Numbered from the stretch's first letter, positions 53,588 to 62,439 are shown. The stretch is DNA of 64,000 bases from Microbacterium sp. 2FI (GCF_005502885.1 NZ_SCMR01000016.1:1-64000), one strand, 5' to 3'. The notes: generated by a model not told the origin, from the sequence alone. A program made the numbers and translations.

Positions 53588-54483
53588 AGCAGCGCGCGCC
53601 CCGCGGCGAGGATCTCGGCGAGGCGCTCCTCCTGCGCCGGCGTCGGGTCGACCAGCGGCGCGCGCACCGAGCCGACAGGCAGCCCGCCGAGGCGGAGCCC
53701 TGCCTTGATGAGCGAGACGCCGAACCCGGGCGTCTCGTCGCGCAGGCGCACCAGCGGCGAGTAGAAGCCGTCGAGCAGGGCCGCGCGGCGCACCTCGTCG
53801 CCGTCGACGTACGCGCGGTAGTACGCGTTCGCGACTTCGGGGATCATCGCGAAGGCTGCGGACGAATACAGGGGGATGCCGATGCCCCGGTACGCGCCCT
53901 GGGTGAGCTCGGCGGTGAGCAGCCCGTTGAAGAACGCGAAGTCGTCGCGGCCCTCCTCGGCCACCGCCCGCACGATCTGCTGGGCGAGACCGACGTCGCC
54001 GACGCCGTCCTTGAAGCCCACGACCTTCGGATTGCGCGCGAGGCGGCGCACCGAATCGACGGAGTACTGCGCGGTGCCGCGGTGGTAGATCACGACGGGG
54101 AGATCGGATGCCGCGGCCACCGCCTCGACGTAGGCGACGAGCCCTGCCTGAGGACCACCGACGAGGTACGGCGGCAGCACGAGCAGGGCGTCGGCTCCGG
54201 CATCCGCAGCCGCGCGCGCGAGCGCGGTCGCCTGGCCGAGCGATCCGCCGGTGCCGGCCACGACGGGCACGCGCCCGCCGACGGCCTCGGTCGCGAGCGA
54301 GACGACGTGCACGATCTCGTCTGCTGAGAGCGCATGGAATTCGCCCGTGCCGCACGCCGGGAAGACGCCGCCCGGCGCATGGGCGAGTGTGGTCGAGACA
54401 TGCCGGCGCAGCAGGTCGTCGTCGATGCGGCCGTCGGCGTCGAACGGCGTCACCGGGAAGAAGAGGATGCCGTCGAAGTTCAT
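53584..54483 (-). CDS. kdgD: 5-dehydro-4-deoxyglucarate dehydratase
   Basis: 299 residues, DHDPS/NAL superfamily. Tyr133 (VVIYHRG) and Schiff-base Lys158 (VVGFKDG) are in place. The opening FDGILFFPVTPFDADG and FPACGTGEFHALS are typical of KdgD rather than of lysine-pathway DapA. It decarboxylates and dehydrates its substrate to 2-oxoglutarate semialdehyde, the substrate of the ALDH in this operon. Overlaps both neighbours by four bases. Confidence 0.9.
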   Translation of the reverse strand: MNFDGILFFPVTPFDADGRIDDDLLRRHVSTTLAHAPGGVFPACGTGEFHALSADEIVHVVSLATEAVGGRVPVVAGTGGSLGQATALARAAADAGADALLVLPPYLVGGPQAGLVAYVEAVAAASDLPVVIYHRGTAQYSVDSVRRLARNPKVVGFKDGVGDVGLAQQIVRAVAEEGRDDFAFFNGLLTAELTQGAYRGIGIPLYSSAAFAMIPEVANAYYRAYVDGDEVRRAALLDGFYSPLVRLRDETPGFGVSLIKAGLRLGGLPVGSVRAPLVDPTPAQEERLAEILAAGRALL

Positions 54484-55406
54484 GCCAGCACGTCCTTTCG
54501 GGTCGGAGCGGTGAGAGCGGGATGGTCGCGCCACGAGTGCGCGGGCCGCCAGCCGAGCATGCGGCGGGCCTTGGCGTTGGAGAACGCGGGGGAGGTGCCG
54601 GTGAGCACCGCGGCGAGGTCGCCCGACCCGGGCACGAACTGCGGCATGAGGTCGGCGAGGGGCTCGCGGGCGAGCGCGTCATCGGCGCCGACGAAGAAGA
54701 CCTCGGCGTTGGGGATGCCGGGGAGGGCCGCCAGCAGCACGTCGACGAAGGTCGCGACATCGCGGGCGTCGACGTAGTTGAACAGGGCCGGGGCCGACAG
54801 CGCCGGATCGTCGAGGCGTTCGCGCACCGTGTGTCCCTGCTGCGTCGGGGCGCCCGCCCACTCCTCGGGGGCGATGACGTAGCAGGGGCGGAAGGCTGCG
54901 AACCGCGTCGCGTCGCCGGTCTGGCGCGCGAGCATCGCGATGGTCTGCTCGGCGAGGTGCTTCGACAGCCCGTAGGCGTTCCACGGCTTCGGCACGGTGT
55001 CCTCGTCGAGGGGGAAGCGGTCGGGCAGCCACCCGGCGGGTGCGCCGTAGCCGAGCACCGTCGGGCTCGACGCCGTCACGATCTTGGGGATGCCGGCCGC
55101 AACCCCCGCCGACAGCACGTTGAGCGCGAGTGCGGCGTTCGTCCGCAGGATCACGTCTTCGGGGGCGCTGAACGGCACCGCGATCGCCGCGAGGTGGATG
55201 AGCGCATCGGCGCGGGCGCCCGCGACGGCGTGGGCGGTGGCATCCGCATCGGTCAGGTCCACCGCGAGCTGCTCGGTACCCGCGAGCTCGGGCGCGTCAG
55301 AGATCGACCGGTCGAGTGAGATGAGCTCGTGACCCGCGCCGGCGAGCCCCGCGACGAGGCTCCGGCCGAGGCGGCCGGCACCTCCCGTGACGGCGATGCG
55401 GGTCAT
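54480..55406 (-). CDS. NAD-dependent epimerase/dehydratase-family protein, possible uronate dehydrogenase
   Basis: 308 residues, extended SDR fold. The NAD loop is VTGGAGRLG (residues 6-14) and the catalytic pair is in NAYGLSKHLAEQ (Tyr-x-x-x-Lys). VTASSPTVLGYG carries the usual Ser. Position before KdgD and the enolase-type enzyme suggests it oxidises a uronate to its aldaro-lactone, as Udh does, but sequence similarity by eye is only general. Its ATG overlaps the oxidoreductase stop. Confidence 0.82.
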   Translation of the reverse strand: MTRIAVTGGAGRLGRSLVAGLAGAGHELISLDRSISDAPELAGTEQLAVDLTDADATAHAVAGARADALIHLAAIAVPFSAPEDVILRTNAALALNVLSAGVAAGIPKIVTASSPTVLGYGAPAGWLPDRFPLDEDTVPKPWNAYGLSKHLAEQTIAMLARQTGDATRFAAFRPCYVIAPEEWAGAPTQQGHTVRERLDDPALSAPALFNYVDARDVATFVDVLLAALPGIPNAEVFFVGADDALAREPLADLMPQFVPGSGDLAAVLTGTSPAFSNAKARRMLGWRPAHSWRDHPALTAPTRKDVLA

Positions 55407-56749
55407 GCGAGTGCTGCGGCCGGGTCGGCTTCGAGGAAGCGGATGCCGAGGTCGGCGACCAGCACGGGGAGCCCGGTCGCGAGGGAGCGGTTGCCGGCGA
55501 TGCCGACGGCGATGGACTGCACGCCGTCGCGCCAGTCGGCGGGCCGTGCGAGGGGGTCTTCTCCCGGGCCTTCGAAGACGTCGGCGAGGAGGATCGCGTC
55601 GCCGCCGCCGTGTCCGCCGGCGCGGTTCTCGATCGGGACCTCGAAGGCTGCCTCCCAGTGGCGCTGAACGAGGAGTCGTTCGCCTTCGGGGCGCAGCGAC
55701 CCCGATGAGCCGGCGTCGACGGCGCTGGGGTCGAGCACGGGGTGCAGGCCTTCGTCCTCAAGGACCGCGCCGCGTTCGACGACCTCGAGTTCGGCGCGGC
55801 CGAGGGTGCCGTTCACAGCGACCCGGTACCCCTCCCACGGGGCGTGTGCGTTGAGCGAGTATGACAGCGTCGCGCCGGAGGCGTAGTCGACGACCAGGGC
55901 GAGGTTGTCCTCGATCGTGATGCCGCCCGAGAAGACATCGCGGTCGCGGAGGTACCCGTCGTGCTGCTCGGCGTCGAGGTAGAGGGCCTTCAGACGCTCG
56001 TCGTGACGCAGATCGAGCTCGAAGGCATCGGCCCCGTCGTGGGTGCCGCGGGCAGGGCGACCTTGGATGCCGCGGGCGGCGGCGTTGTCGGCCCCGTAGA
56101 ACCGGAGCCCGCCCGACGCGTAGACGCGGCGGGGCGTGGAGCGGATCCACCAGTTCACGAGGTCGAAGTGGTGGCTGGCCTTGTGGACCAAGAGGCCTCC
56201 GGAGTGCTCCTTCTCGCGGTGCCAGCGACGGAAGTAGTCCGCGCCGTGCTTGGTGTCCAGCACCCACTGGAAGTCGATCGAGGTGACCTGCCCGATCGCG
56301 CCGTCCTGGATGACCTGGCGCAGCGCCGAGTTCCGCGGCGAGTAGCGGTAGTTGAACGTGATCACGACCTCGCGCCCGGTGCGGTCGATCGCGTCCTCGA
56401 TCGCGGCCGCGGAGGGCCCGTCGATCGTGAGCGGCTTCTCGACCACGACATCGGCACCGGCATCCAGGGAACGCACGATGAGCTCCGCATGCAGATCGTC
56501 GCGGGCGCACACGATCACCCGGTCGATCCGCTCGATTCGGATCATCTCCTCCAGGTCGTCGGGGGCATAGACGACGGGGGCTGCGGCACCGGATGCCGTG
56601 ACGAGGTCGACCGCGTACTGCGCGCGGACGGGGTTGGGCTCGCAGATCGCGGCGAGCACCGCGACATCGGCGTAGGTGTCGGTGATCGCATGGATGTACA
56701 TGTGCGAACGGACACCCGTCCCGACGACGGCGTACCGGCGGTGGCTCAT
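55403..56749 (-). CDS. Gfo/Idh/MocA-family oxidoreductase
   Basis: 448 residues. N-terminal Rossmann domain MSHRRYAVVGTGVRSHMYIH, EKP motif in VVVEKPLTIDGP, then the alpha/beta substrate domain with GGLLVHKASHHFDLVNWW. Longer than the 330-390 typical of simple family members. First gene of the five-gene operon; AAGGAG lies upstream. An NAD(P)-dependent sugar oxidation or reduction feeding the uronate pathway is likely. Two LacI-type operators lie 12 and 47 bases before the start. Confidence 0.87.
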   Translation of the reverse strand: MSHRRYAVVGTGVRSHMYIHAITDTYADVAVLAAICEPNPVRAQYAVDLVTASGAAAPVVYAPDDLEEMIRIERIDRVIVCARDDLHAELIVRSLDAGADVVVEKPLTIDGPSAAAIEDAIDRTGREVVITFNYRYSPRNSALRQVIQDGAIGQVTSIDFQWVLDTKHGADYFRRWHREKEHSGGLLVHKASHHFDLVNWWIRSTPRRVYASGGLRFYGADNAAARGIQGRPARGTHDGADAFELDLRHDERLKALYLDAEQHDGYLRDRDVFSGGITIEDNLALVVDYASGATLSYSLNAHAPWEGYRVAVNGTLGRAELEVVERGAVLEDEGLHPVLDPSAVDAGSSGSLRPEGERLLVQRHWEAAFEVPIENRAGGHGGGDAILLADVFEGPGEDPLARPADWRDGVQSIAVGIAGNRSLATGLPVLVADLGIRFLEADPAAALA

Positions 56750-56760
56750 CTCACTCCTTC

Positions 56761-56809
56761 AGGAAACGTTTTCTCACGATAGCACGATTGGTGTGGGAAA
56801 GCGCTCGCC
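56761..56809. promoter_or_regulatory. two LacI-type operators of the uronate-type operon
   Basis: AGGAAACGTTTTCT (56761-56774) and GGAAAGCGCTCGCC (56796-56809), 35 bases centre to centre, both fitting [AG]GnAAnCGnTTnC[CT] (the second with one mismatch). Candidate repressors are the LacI proteins encoded just beyond. Confidence 0.7.
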
Positions 56810-56819
56810 GGGATGGTGT

Positions 56820-57818
56820 TCAGTGAGCAGGGCCGCTCGACCCGCGCACCGCGAGTTCGGGGCGGAGGGCGACCGGGGGTGCAGGCTCGTCGCCCTCGAG
56901 CAGCCCTCGCATCGCGGTCCACGCGCGAGCGCCGAGCTCGGCCGCCGGCACCGCCGCCGTCGTCAGCGGAGGGGTCGTGTAGCGGGCGAACGGGATGTCG
57001 TCGAACCCCATGATCGACAGATCGTCGGGCACGCGGCATCCCTTCGCCTGCACCGTGCTCAGCAGCCCCATCGCGACCAGGTCGTTGAAGGCGAGGGCGG
57101 CTGTCGCCCCCGACTCGAGGACGGCGTCGGCCGCGGCCGCACCGCTGTCGAAGTCGACTCCGCCGGGGAGCTCTGCGACGTCGGCTTCGGGATGCTGTGC
57201 CCGGAACGCCGCGATCGCCTCGAGCCGCGCGGCATTCGCGACGCTGCGGGCGATGCCCGACAGATACACGAAGCGCCGATGGCCGTGGTCGTAGAGGTGT
57301 GCGAGCTCGGCCGCGAGTGCGGCGCGGTAGTCGGCTCGGACGGAGGGGATGCCGGGCCCCGCGCTCCGGTTCACCAGCACCACCGGACCGAGCCCTGAGA
57401 CGAGCGCATCGAGCTCGTCCTGCGGCATGCGGGGCGCGCACAGGATCACGCCGTCGGCGCGGCGGCGGGTCTCGACGGCGAGGATGCGCTCCTCGTCGAC
57501 CGACTCGGCCGAGTCGGCGATGAGCACGTGATAGCCGTCGGCCGCCGCGGCGCGGCTGAGGCCGCGGAGGATCGCCTGGAAGGTCGGGTTGCCGAGATCG
57601 GGGACGACGACGGCGATCGTCTGAGTGCGCCCGAGCACGAGGCTGCGCGCCAGCGGGCTCGCGGTGTACTGCAGGTCGGCGGCGGCTGTGCGGACGCGCT
57701 CCGCGAGGGCGGGGTCGACCGTCGTGTTGCCGTTCAGCGCGCGCGAGACCGTCGACAGCGAAACGCCGGCACGCGCGGCGACGTCGGCGATCGTGACGCC
57801 CTTGGGGGGTCGAGGCAT
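56820..57818 (-). CDS. LacI-family regulator (uronate/AKR region, first)
   Basis: 332 residues. Helix-turn-helix VTIADVAARAGVSLSTVSRA then LNGNTTVDP; the sensor domain ends DLSIMGFDDIPFARYTTPPL. GAAGGA lies upstream of the ATG. It lies directly before the uronate-type operon in the same direction; the operator pair at 56761-56809 lies between, and a CGAGGAA...TTCCTCG palindrome lies before its own start, so autoregulation is likely. Confidence 0.9.
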   Translation of the reverse strand: MPRPPKGVTIADVAARAGVSLSTVSRALNGNTTVDPALAERVRTAAADLQYTASPLARSLVLGRTQTIAVVVPDLGNPTFQAILRGLSRAAAADGYHVLIADSAESVDEERILAVETRRRADGVILCAPRMPQDELDALVSGLGPVVLVNRSAGPGIPSVRADYRAALAAELAHLYDHGHRRFVYLSGIARSVANAARLEAIAAFRAQHPEADVAELPGGVDFDSGAAAADAVLESGATAALAFNDLVAMGLLSTVQAKGCRVPDDLSIMGFDDIPFARYTTPPLTTAAVPAAELGARAWTAMRGLLEGDEPAPPVALRPELAVRGSSGPAH

Positions 57819-57856
57819 GCGGCTTCCTTCACGTCGGCTGCGGTCAGCCTAGCGCG

Positions 57857-57874
57857 CGAGGAAACGCTTCCTCG
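57857..57874. promoter_or_regulatory. LacI-type operator before the LacI gene
   Basis: CGAGGAAACGCTTCCTCG, seven-base perfect arms around ACGC; core AGGAAACGCTTCCT (57859-57872) fits the same consensus as the sites at 56761, 58956 and 63709. Confidence 0.75.
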
Positions 57875-57877
57875 AGG

Positions 57878-58912
57878 TCAGCCGCGCGGCGGAGTGCTGC
57901 CGCGCACGACCACGTCGAGGGCGAGCGGGGGCTCGGACGCATCCCACTCCGGCTCGAGCGCGGCGTGCAGAGCGCGGTACCCCAGGTCTTCGAGCGGCAC
58001 CCGCACGGTGGTGAGTCCGGGGCGGATGTCGCGGCCGGTCGCGATGTCGTCGAAGCCCGCGACGGCGAGGTCGCTGCCCACCGAGCGTCCGGCGTCGCGG
58101 ATCGCCGACATGACGCCGATCGCGACGACGTCGCTGATGCCGAAGATCAGCGTGCCCGGCGAGACGCCGTCGGCGAGGATCTGCTGCGCGATGTCGTAGC
58201 CCGCATCGCGCGTGAAGCCGCCGCGGCGGACGTCCTGCACCGTTCCGCCTCCGGCGGCGAACCCGGCGGTGAACCCGGCGATGCGGTCGTCGGAGGTGCG
58301 GATGCCCTCATCGGCGCCGACGATCACAGCGTCGCGGTAGCCGAGGGCGGCGACCTGCTCGCCGAGGGCCTCGGAGCCGCCGCGGTTGTCGACGGTGACG
58401 GATCGGATGCCGGCCCCCACGGGGCCGAGAGCGACGACGCGCCCGCCCATCGCCTGGAACGACTCGATCTCGGACTGGAGGCCTGCGGCATCCGGTCCGT
58501 CCACACGCGATGCCGCGAGGATGAGTCCTCGCGGACGCTGGCCGCGGAGGGCTCGAACGAGCTTCACCTCGCGCTGTGGATCGCGCTCGGTGATCGCGAT
58601 CGTGACGACGAGGCCGGCTTCGTCGGCGCCGCGGGCGACGCCGGATGCGATCTGGCCGAAGTAGGGGTCGGCTATGTCGGCGACCAGGAGCGCGACGATG
58701 GCCGAGGCTCCGCGCGCAGTGGCCTGAGCGGAGAGGTTCGCGGTATAGCCGAGCTTCTCTGCGGCGGCTTCGACGCGCTCTCGGTAGCTCTCCGCGACCT
58801 TGCGGGTGGACCCGTTCAAGACGCGGGACGCGGTGGCCAGAGAAACCCCGGCCTCGCGTGCGACATCGTGTAGTGTTGCGGCGCCTCGGGCAGGCGCGTG
58901 CATCTCGCTCAC
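57878..58912 (-). CDS. LacI-family regulator (uronate/AKR region, second)
   Basis: 344 residues. Helix-turn-helix TLHDVAREAGVSLATASRVL then NGSTRKVAE; the sensor domain includes SDLAVAGFDDIATGRDIRPG. GTG start at 58912 with TAGACT seven bases upstream and no ribosome site, a leaderless layout. An ATG three codons later is an alternative. Divergent from the aldo/keto reductase with a strong operator between, so it probably controls that gene. Confidence 0.9.
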   Translation of the reverse strand: MSEMHAPARGAATLHDVAREAGVSLATASRVLNGSTRKVAESYRERVEAAAEKLGYTANLSAQATARGASAIVALLVADIADPYFGQIASGVARGADEAGLVVTIAITERDPQREVKLVRALRGQRPRGLILAASRVDGPDAAGLQSEIESFQAMGGRVVALGPVGAGIRSVTVDNRGGSEALGEQVAALGYRDAVIVGADEGIRTSDDRIAGFTAGFAAGGGTVQDVRRGGFTRDAGYDIAQQILADGVSPGTLIFGISDVVAIGVMSAIRDAGRSVGSDLAVAGFDDIATGRDIRPGLTTVRVPLEDLGYRALHAALEPEWDASEPPLALDVVVRGSTPPRG

Positions 58913-58955
58913 AGCGCTGAGTCTAAGCCCTGAGGACGGTTTCCGGTCCTAGGAT

Positions 58956-58969
58956 GGGAAACGTTTTCC
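58956..58969. promoter_or_regulatory. LacI-type operator before the aldo/keto reductase
   Basis: GGGAAACGTTTTCC, inside TGGGAAACGTTTTCCCA. It lies between the divergent LacI and reductase genes, 28 bases before the reductase start. Confidence 0.8.
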
Positions 58970-58997
58970 CACTCACGTCCAGATCGAGGAGATCTCT

Positions 58998-60038
58998 ATG
59001 CCGCTCGACGCCGACGACCACCGTCTCGATACCGCCTACGCTGCCGCTCCGGGCCGCTACTCCGATGTCTCGTACCGCCGGGCGGGGCACAGCGGTGTGC
59101 TGTTGCCGAGCATCTCGCTGGGGCTGTGGCAGAACTTCGGGCGCAATCGCCCGGCCGACCGGCAGCGCGAGATCGTGCTGCACGCGTTCGACCGGGGAAT
59201 CACCCAGTTCGACCTCGCCAACAACTACGGCCCCCCATACGGCGCGGCCGAGAAGACCTTCGGCGGGATCCTCGCGCGCGACCTCGCGCCCTACCGCGAC
59301 GAGCTGTTCATCGCGACCAAGGCCGGGTACGACATGTGGCCCGGTCCGTACGGCGATGGCGGCTCGCGCAAGTACCTGTTCCGCTCGCTCGAGCAGAGCC
59401 TCACGCGCATGGGCACCGACTACGTCGACGTGTTCTACTCGCACCGGCGCGACCCCGAGACTCCGCTCGAGGAGACCGCTCAGGCGCTCGCCGACATCGT
59501 GCGCAGCGGCAAGGCGCTGTACGCCGGCATCTCGAACTACTCGGCCGAAGACACGGCGGCGATGGCGGATCTGCTCGCCGGTCAGAGCGTGAAGCTGCTG
59601 CTGCACCAGCCGCGGTACTCGCTGTTCGCCCGCCACCCCGAGGGCGCGCTCTTCGACACGCTGCTCGAGCGCGGCATCGGCAGTGCGGTGTTCTCGCCGC
59701 TCGCCCAGGGTCTTCTGACGGGCAAGTACCTCTCGGGCGAGGTCCCGGCCGGATCGCGCGCGGCTGACAGTTGGTACCTCGACGGGTCGGCGCTCACCGA
59801 CGACTACCTCACCCGCATCCGCGGGATCAAGGAGGTGGCCGACAGGGCCGGCCTCTCGATCCCGGCGCTGGCGGTGGCGTGGGTGTTGCGGCATCCCGCC
59901 GTCACCTCGGCCATCATCGGCGCGTCGCGCCCCGAGCAGATCGACGAGGCGATCGGCGCGAGCACGGCAGTACTCGACGACGCCGTGCTCGCGGCGCTCG
60001 AGGGCCTGGGCGCGGAGTCCGGCGCGGGACTGTTCTGA
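58998..60038 (+). CDS. aldo/keto reductase
   Basis: 346 residues, close to the YghZ-type (L-glyceraldehyde-3-phosphate reductase) group. FDLANNYGPPYGAAE holds the catalytic Tyr, IATKAGYDMWPGPYG the Lys, and YSHRRDPETPLEE the His region; C-terminal SAIIGASRPEQID binds NADPH. GAGGAG lies upstream of the ATG. It probably reduces a sugar-derived aldehyde. Transcribed away from a LacI gene with an operator in front. Confidence 0.9.
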   Translation: MPLDADDHRLDTAYAAAPGRYSDVSYRRAGHSGVLLPSISLGLWQNFGRNRPADRQREIVLHAFDRGITQFDLANNYGPPYGAAEKTFGGILARDLAPYRDELFIATKAGYDMWPGPYGDGGSRKYLFRSLEQSLTRMGTDYVDVFYSHRRDPETPLEETAQALADIVRSGKALYAGISNYSAEDTAAMADLLAGQSVKLLLHQPRYSLFARHPEGALFDTLLERGIGSAVFSPLAQGLLTGKYLSGEVPAGSRAADSWYLDGSALTDDYLTRIRGIKEVADRAGLSIPALAVAWVLRHPAVTSAIIGASRPEQIDEAIGASTAVLDDAVLAALEGLGAESGAGLF

Positions 60039-60340
60039 GGGTGGGAGGGACGGCGGGTTGCCGCGACGCCCTTCTCCCGGCCTGACCCCGCCAGCGCGTC
60101 ACACCGTTCACAATTCAGTCTGCCCGCGGGTGGGGCGGAGCCGAGGCGTGGAATTCCGCGACGGAGTCCTTCTGCCCGACGAGCCGAGACTGAATCCTGA
60201 ACACGATCGGTCCGCTCCTGCTCCGCCCACAACTGGCCGCGAGACGACGCAGATCGCACGCCGACGGCGGTCAGACGACATTCTGTGTCGCCTCGGCGCC
60301 CGAGACGGAGCACTCCAGGCGAAGGAACGCGCGGCCGGCG
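60039..60340. other. 302-base intergenic region between convergent genes
   Basis: Separates the aldo/keto reductase from the isomerase gene. Its middle third is the R2 element (60106-60202). I see no convincing small gene or terminator in the flanks; composition is GC-rich throughout. Confidence 0.6.
60106..60202. repeat. repeat family R2, intergenic copy with 16-bp inverted ends
   Basis: 97 bp. GTTCACAATTCAGTCT (60106-60121) and AGACTGAATCCTGAAC (60187-60202) are inverted ends differing at two positions. It encloses a GGAATTCC palindrome. Same size and end sequences as 36543-36640. Confidence 0.75.
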
Positions 60341-61225
60341 TCAGCTCGGAACGGCTGCCCGCAGGTGCGGCGACACGGCCGCACCGAACCCGGCGACCGT
60401 GCGCTGCACGGCCAGCAGCGGGTCGGTCGCCCAGATCTCCTCGTTGAAGATCTCGACCTCGATGTCGCGGTCGTACCCCGTCGCCTCGACGGCGGCTGTG
60501 AGGGAAGCGAAGTCGATCACGCCGTCGCCCGGATAGTGCCGCGAGAGCAGCACGTCGGCGGGGAGCGGGGTCTTCCAGTCGCATACCTGGTACGTCGCGA
60601 TGCGGCCCTCGCGCCCGGCGCGGGCGATGGATGCCAGCACGTCGGGGTCCCAGAAGATGTGGAACGTGTCGACGGTCGCGCCCACGACTGCCGGGTCGAA
60701 GTCGGCTGCGATGTCGAGCGCCTGTCCGAGGGTCGAAACGACGCAGCGGTCGGTCGCGTACATCGGATGCAGCGGCTCGATCGCCAGAGTCACTCCGGCC
60801 GCGGCGGCGTGGGGTGCCAGCTCGCCGATCGCATCGCGCACGCGCTCGCGCGCGCCGACGATGTCGCGGGAGCCGTCGGGGAGACCTCCTGCGACGAGCA
60901 CGAGGATCGCGGTCGAGCCGGCGGCTCCCGCGGCGGCGAGGGTCGCGGCCTCGTCGATCGCCACGAGGTTGTCGTCGATCGACGCCCGACGCGCCGGACC
61001 CTCGGGCATCGTGAAGAAGCCCGAGCGACAGTGGGTGGTGAAGCGCAGACCCGAGTCGCTCAGCATCCGTGCCGCCGTCGCAAGTCCCACCTCCTGCACC
61101 GGCTCACGCCACAGCCCGATCGCCTGCACGCCGGCCTCGGCGGTGACGCGCAGGGCGGTCGCGAGGTCGGCGTGCTTGATGGTGGCCTGGTTGATCGACA
61201 GGCGCGGGTCGACGGCCGCGGTCAT
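60341..61225 (-). CDS. sugar phosphate isomerase/epimerase-like TIM barrel
   Basis: 294 residues, AP-endonuclease-2-like fold. Metal-site stretches: LAIEPLHPMYATDRC, ATVDTFHIFWDPDV and DIEVEIFNEEIWATD. Overlaps the stop of the DUF993-type gene. It would isomerise a keto-sugar or epimerise a sugar acid. Last gene of a three-gene operon of unknown pathway. Confidence 0.85.
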   Translation of the reverse strand: MTAAVDPRLSINQATIKHADLATALRVTAEAGVQAIGLWREPVQEVGLATAARMLSDSGLRFTTHCRSGFFTMPEGPARRASIDDNLVAIDEAATLAAAGAAGSTAILVLVAGGLPDGSRDIVGARERVRDAIGELAPHAAAAGVTLAIEPLHPMYATDRCVVSTLGQALDIAADFDPAVVGATVDTFHIFWDPDVLASIARAGREGRIATYQVCDWKTPLPADVLLSRHYPGDGVIDFASLTAAVEATGYDRDIEVEIFNEEIWATDPLLAVQRTVAGFGAAVSPHLRAAVPS

Positions 61226-62439
61226 GACAGCACTCCCGGCACGTCGAGGCCGTTCGTGCGGAGCATGCCGTGCCAGCGGACGGCAGCCAACTCGGGCTGT
61301 TCGAGGGCGTGCGATGCGTTGGCGAGCTCGACGATGCGAGAGAGGTGCGGGAGGCTCCGCGCCGAGTGCAGTCCGCCGACCATCTGGAATGCGGTCTGGT
61401 GGCCGTTGAGCCACGCCAGGAACGCGACGCCGGTCTTGTAGTAGAACGTCGGCGCGGCGAACACCTGGCGGCTGAGCTCTTCGGTGGGGCCGAGGATCTC
61501 GAGGTACCGCGCCGAGTCGCCGGCGTCGAGCGCCTGGATCGCGGCGGAGGCGACCGGCGTGAGAGCAGCGAAGGCGCCGAGCAGCGCGTCGGAGTGGCCG
61601 CGCTTCGTCTCGCCTGCGGCTCGCTCAGCGGCCGGGGCCTCGAGTGAGTCCCCGCCGATCAGGCCGACGTAGTTGAAGTCGTCGCCGGTGAACATGCGCA
61701 CGCCCTCGGGCAGGCGCTCGCGCACGGAGACCTCGGACTCGGCATCCAGCAGGCTCATCTTCACGCCCGCGATCCGGTCGACGTTCTCGCCGATGATCTC
61801 CAGCAGCACCGCCGACGCCTCGCGCCAGTCGGGCGACCCGAAGTAGCCCTCCAGCGACGGGTCGAACGCGGTGCCGAGCCAGTGCAGCACAACCGGAGTG
61901 GTCGCAGCCCCGATCACCTCGCGGTAGACGTGACGGTAGTCGTCGGCCGACGTCGCCGCGCGCGCCAGGTGACGCGAGGCCATCAGCACGGGGCCGGCGC
62001 CCTGCTCCTCGGTGAAGTGGAGCTGCTCCTTGTAGGCGTCGATGACCTCGCCGATCGAGATCGCCTCGGCCTCGACGTGGTCGGTGTTCACGCCGACGAC
62101 AACCGAGCCGCCCTCCTCGCGCGCGACCTCGGCCGACCGCGCGATGAGTTCGCGCGTGGCTGCGGCGTCGAGGCCCATGTTGCGCTGCGCCGTGTCCATC
62201 GCGTCGGCGACGCCGAGACCCCACGAGTAGACGCTGCGACGGAAGTCGAGCGTGGCATCCCAGTCGATCTCGGCGGGACGACCCGGGGTGTTGTCGGCGT
62301 GCACGTGCGGCACGACGTGCGCGGCGGCATACGCGACGCGGCTCTGCAGCGGCCCCGTCGGCTTGGCGTAGCCGGGGGACTCGTTGAGCGTGACGGCCGA
62401 GATGGCGCCGTCGGCTCCGAGGAGGGTGAGGCTCGTCAT
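61222..62439 (-). CDS. DUF993-type protein, probable aldolase-fold enzyme of unknown function
   Basis: 405 residues. The sequence (TLLGADGAISAVTLNESPGY, GLGVADAMDTAQRNMGLD, TTPVVLHWLGTAFDPSLEGY, IAGVKMSLLDAESEVSVRER) fits DUF993, a family related to dihydrodipicolinate-synthase-like barrels; Lys in AGVKMSL is the possible Schiff-base residue. It sits between a Gfo/Idh dehydrogenase and an isomerase, so a retro-aldol or dehydratase step on a sugar acid is plausible. Residues ~268-280 (ERAAGETKR region) are encoded by a copy of repeat R3. Confidence 0.8.
   Translation of the reverse strand: MTSLTLLGADGAISAVTLNESPGYAKPTGPLQSRVAYAAAHVVPHVHADNTPGRPAEIDWDATLDFRRSVYSWGLGVADAMDTAQRNMGLDAAATRELIARSAEVAREEGGSVVVGVNTDHVEAEAISIGEVIDAYKEQLHFTEEQGAGPVLMASRHLARAATSADDYRHVYREVIGAATTPVVLHWLGTAFDPSLEGYFGSPDWREASAVLLEIIGENVDRIAGVKMSLLDAESEVSVRERLPEGVRMFTGDDFNYVGLIGGDSLEAPAAERAAGETKRGHSDALLGAFAALTPVASAAIQALDAGDSARYLEILGPTEELSRQVFAAPTFYYKTGVAFLAWLNGHQTAFQMVGGLHSARSLPHLSRIVELANASHALEQPELAAVRWHGMLRTNGLDVPGVLS
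61607..61637. repeat. repeat family R3 copy read inside the DUF993-type gene
   Basis: GTCTCGCCTGCGGCTCGCTC followed by AGCGGCCGGGG; the convergent-gene copy near 50931-50957 reads GTCTCGCTTCGCTCGCTCAG followed by CGACCGGG. Confidence 0.6.

Noticed and set aside
53584..54483. Lysine-pathway DapA
   Set aside because: The sequence fits the dihydrodipicolinate synthase superfamily, but the KdgD-like opening and the uronate-type neighbours argue for 5-dehydro-4-deoxyglucarate dehydratase.
60039..60340. A small RNA or tRNA in the 302-base gap
   Set aside because: No cloverleaf, no promoter-plus-terminator pair; the structure seen is the R2 element's inverted ends.
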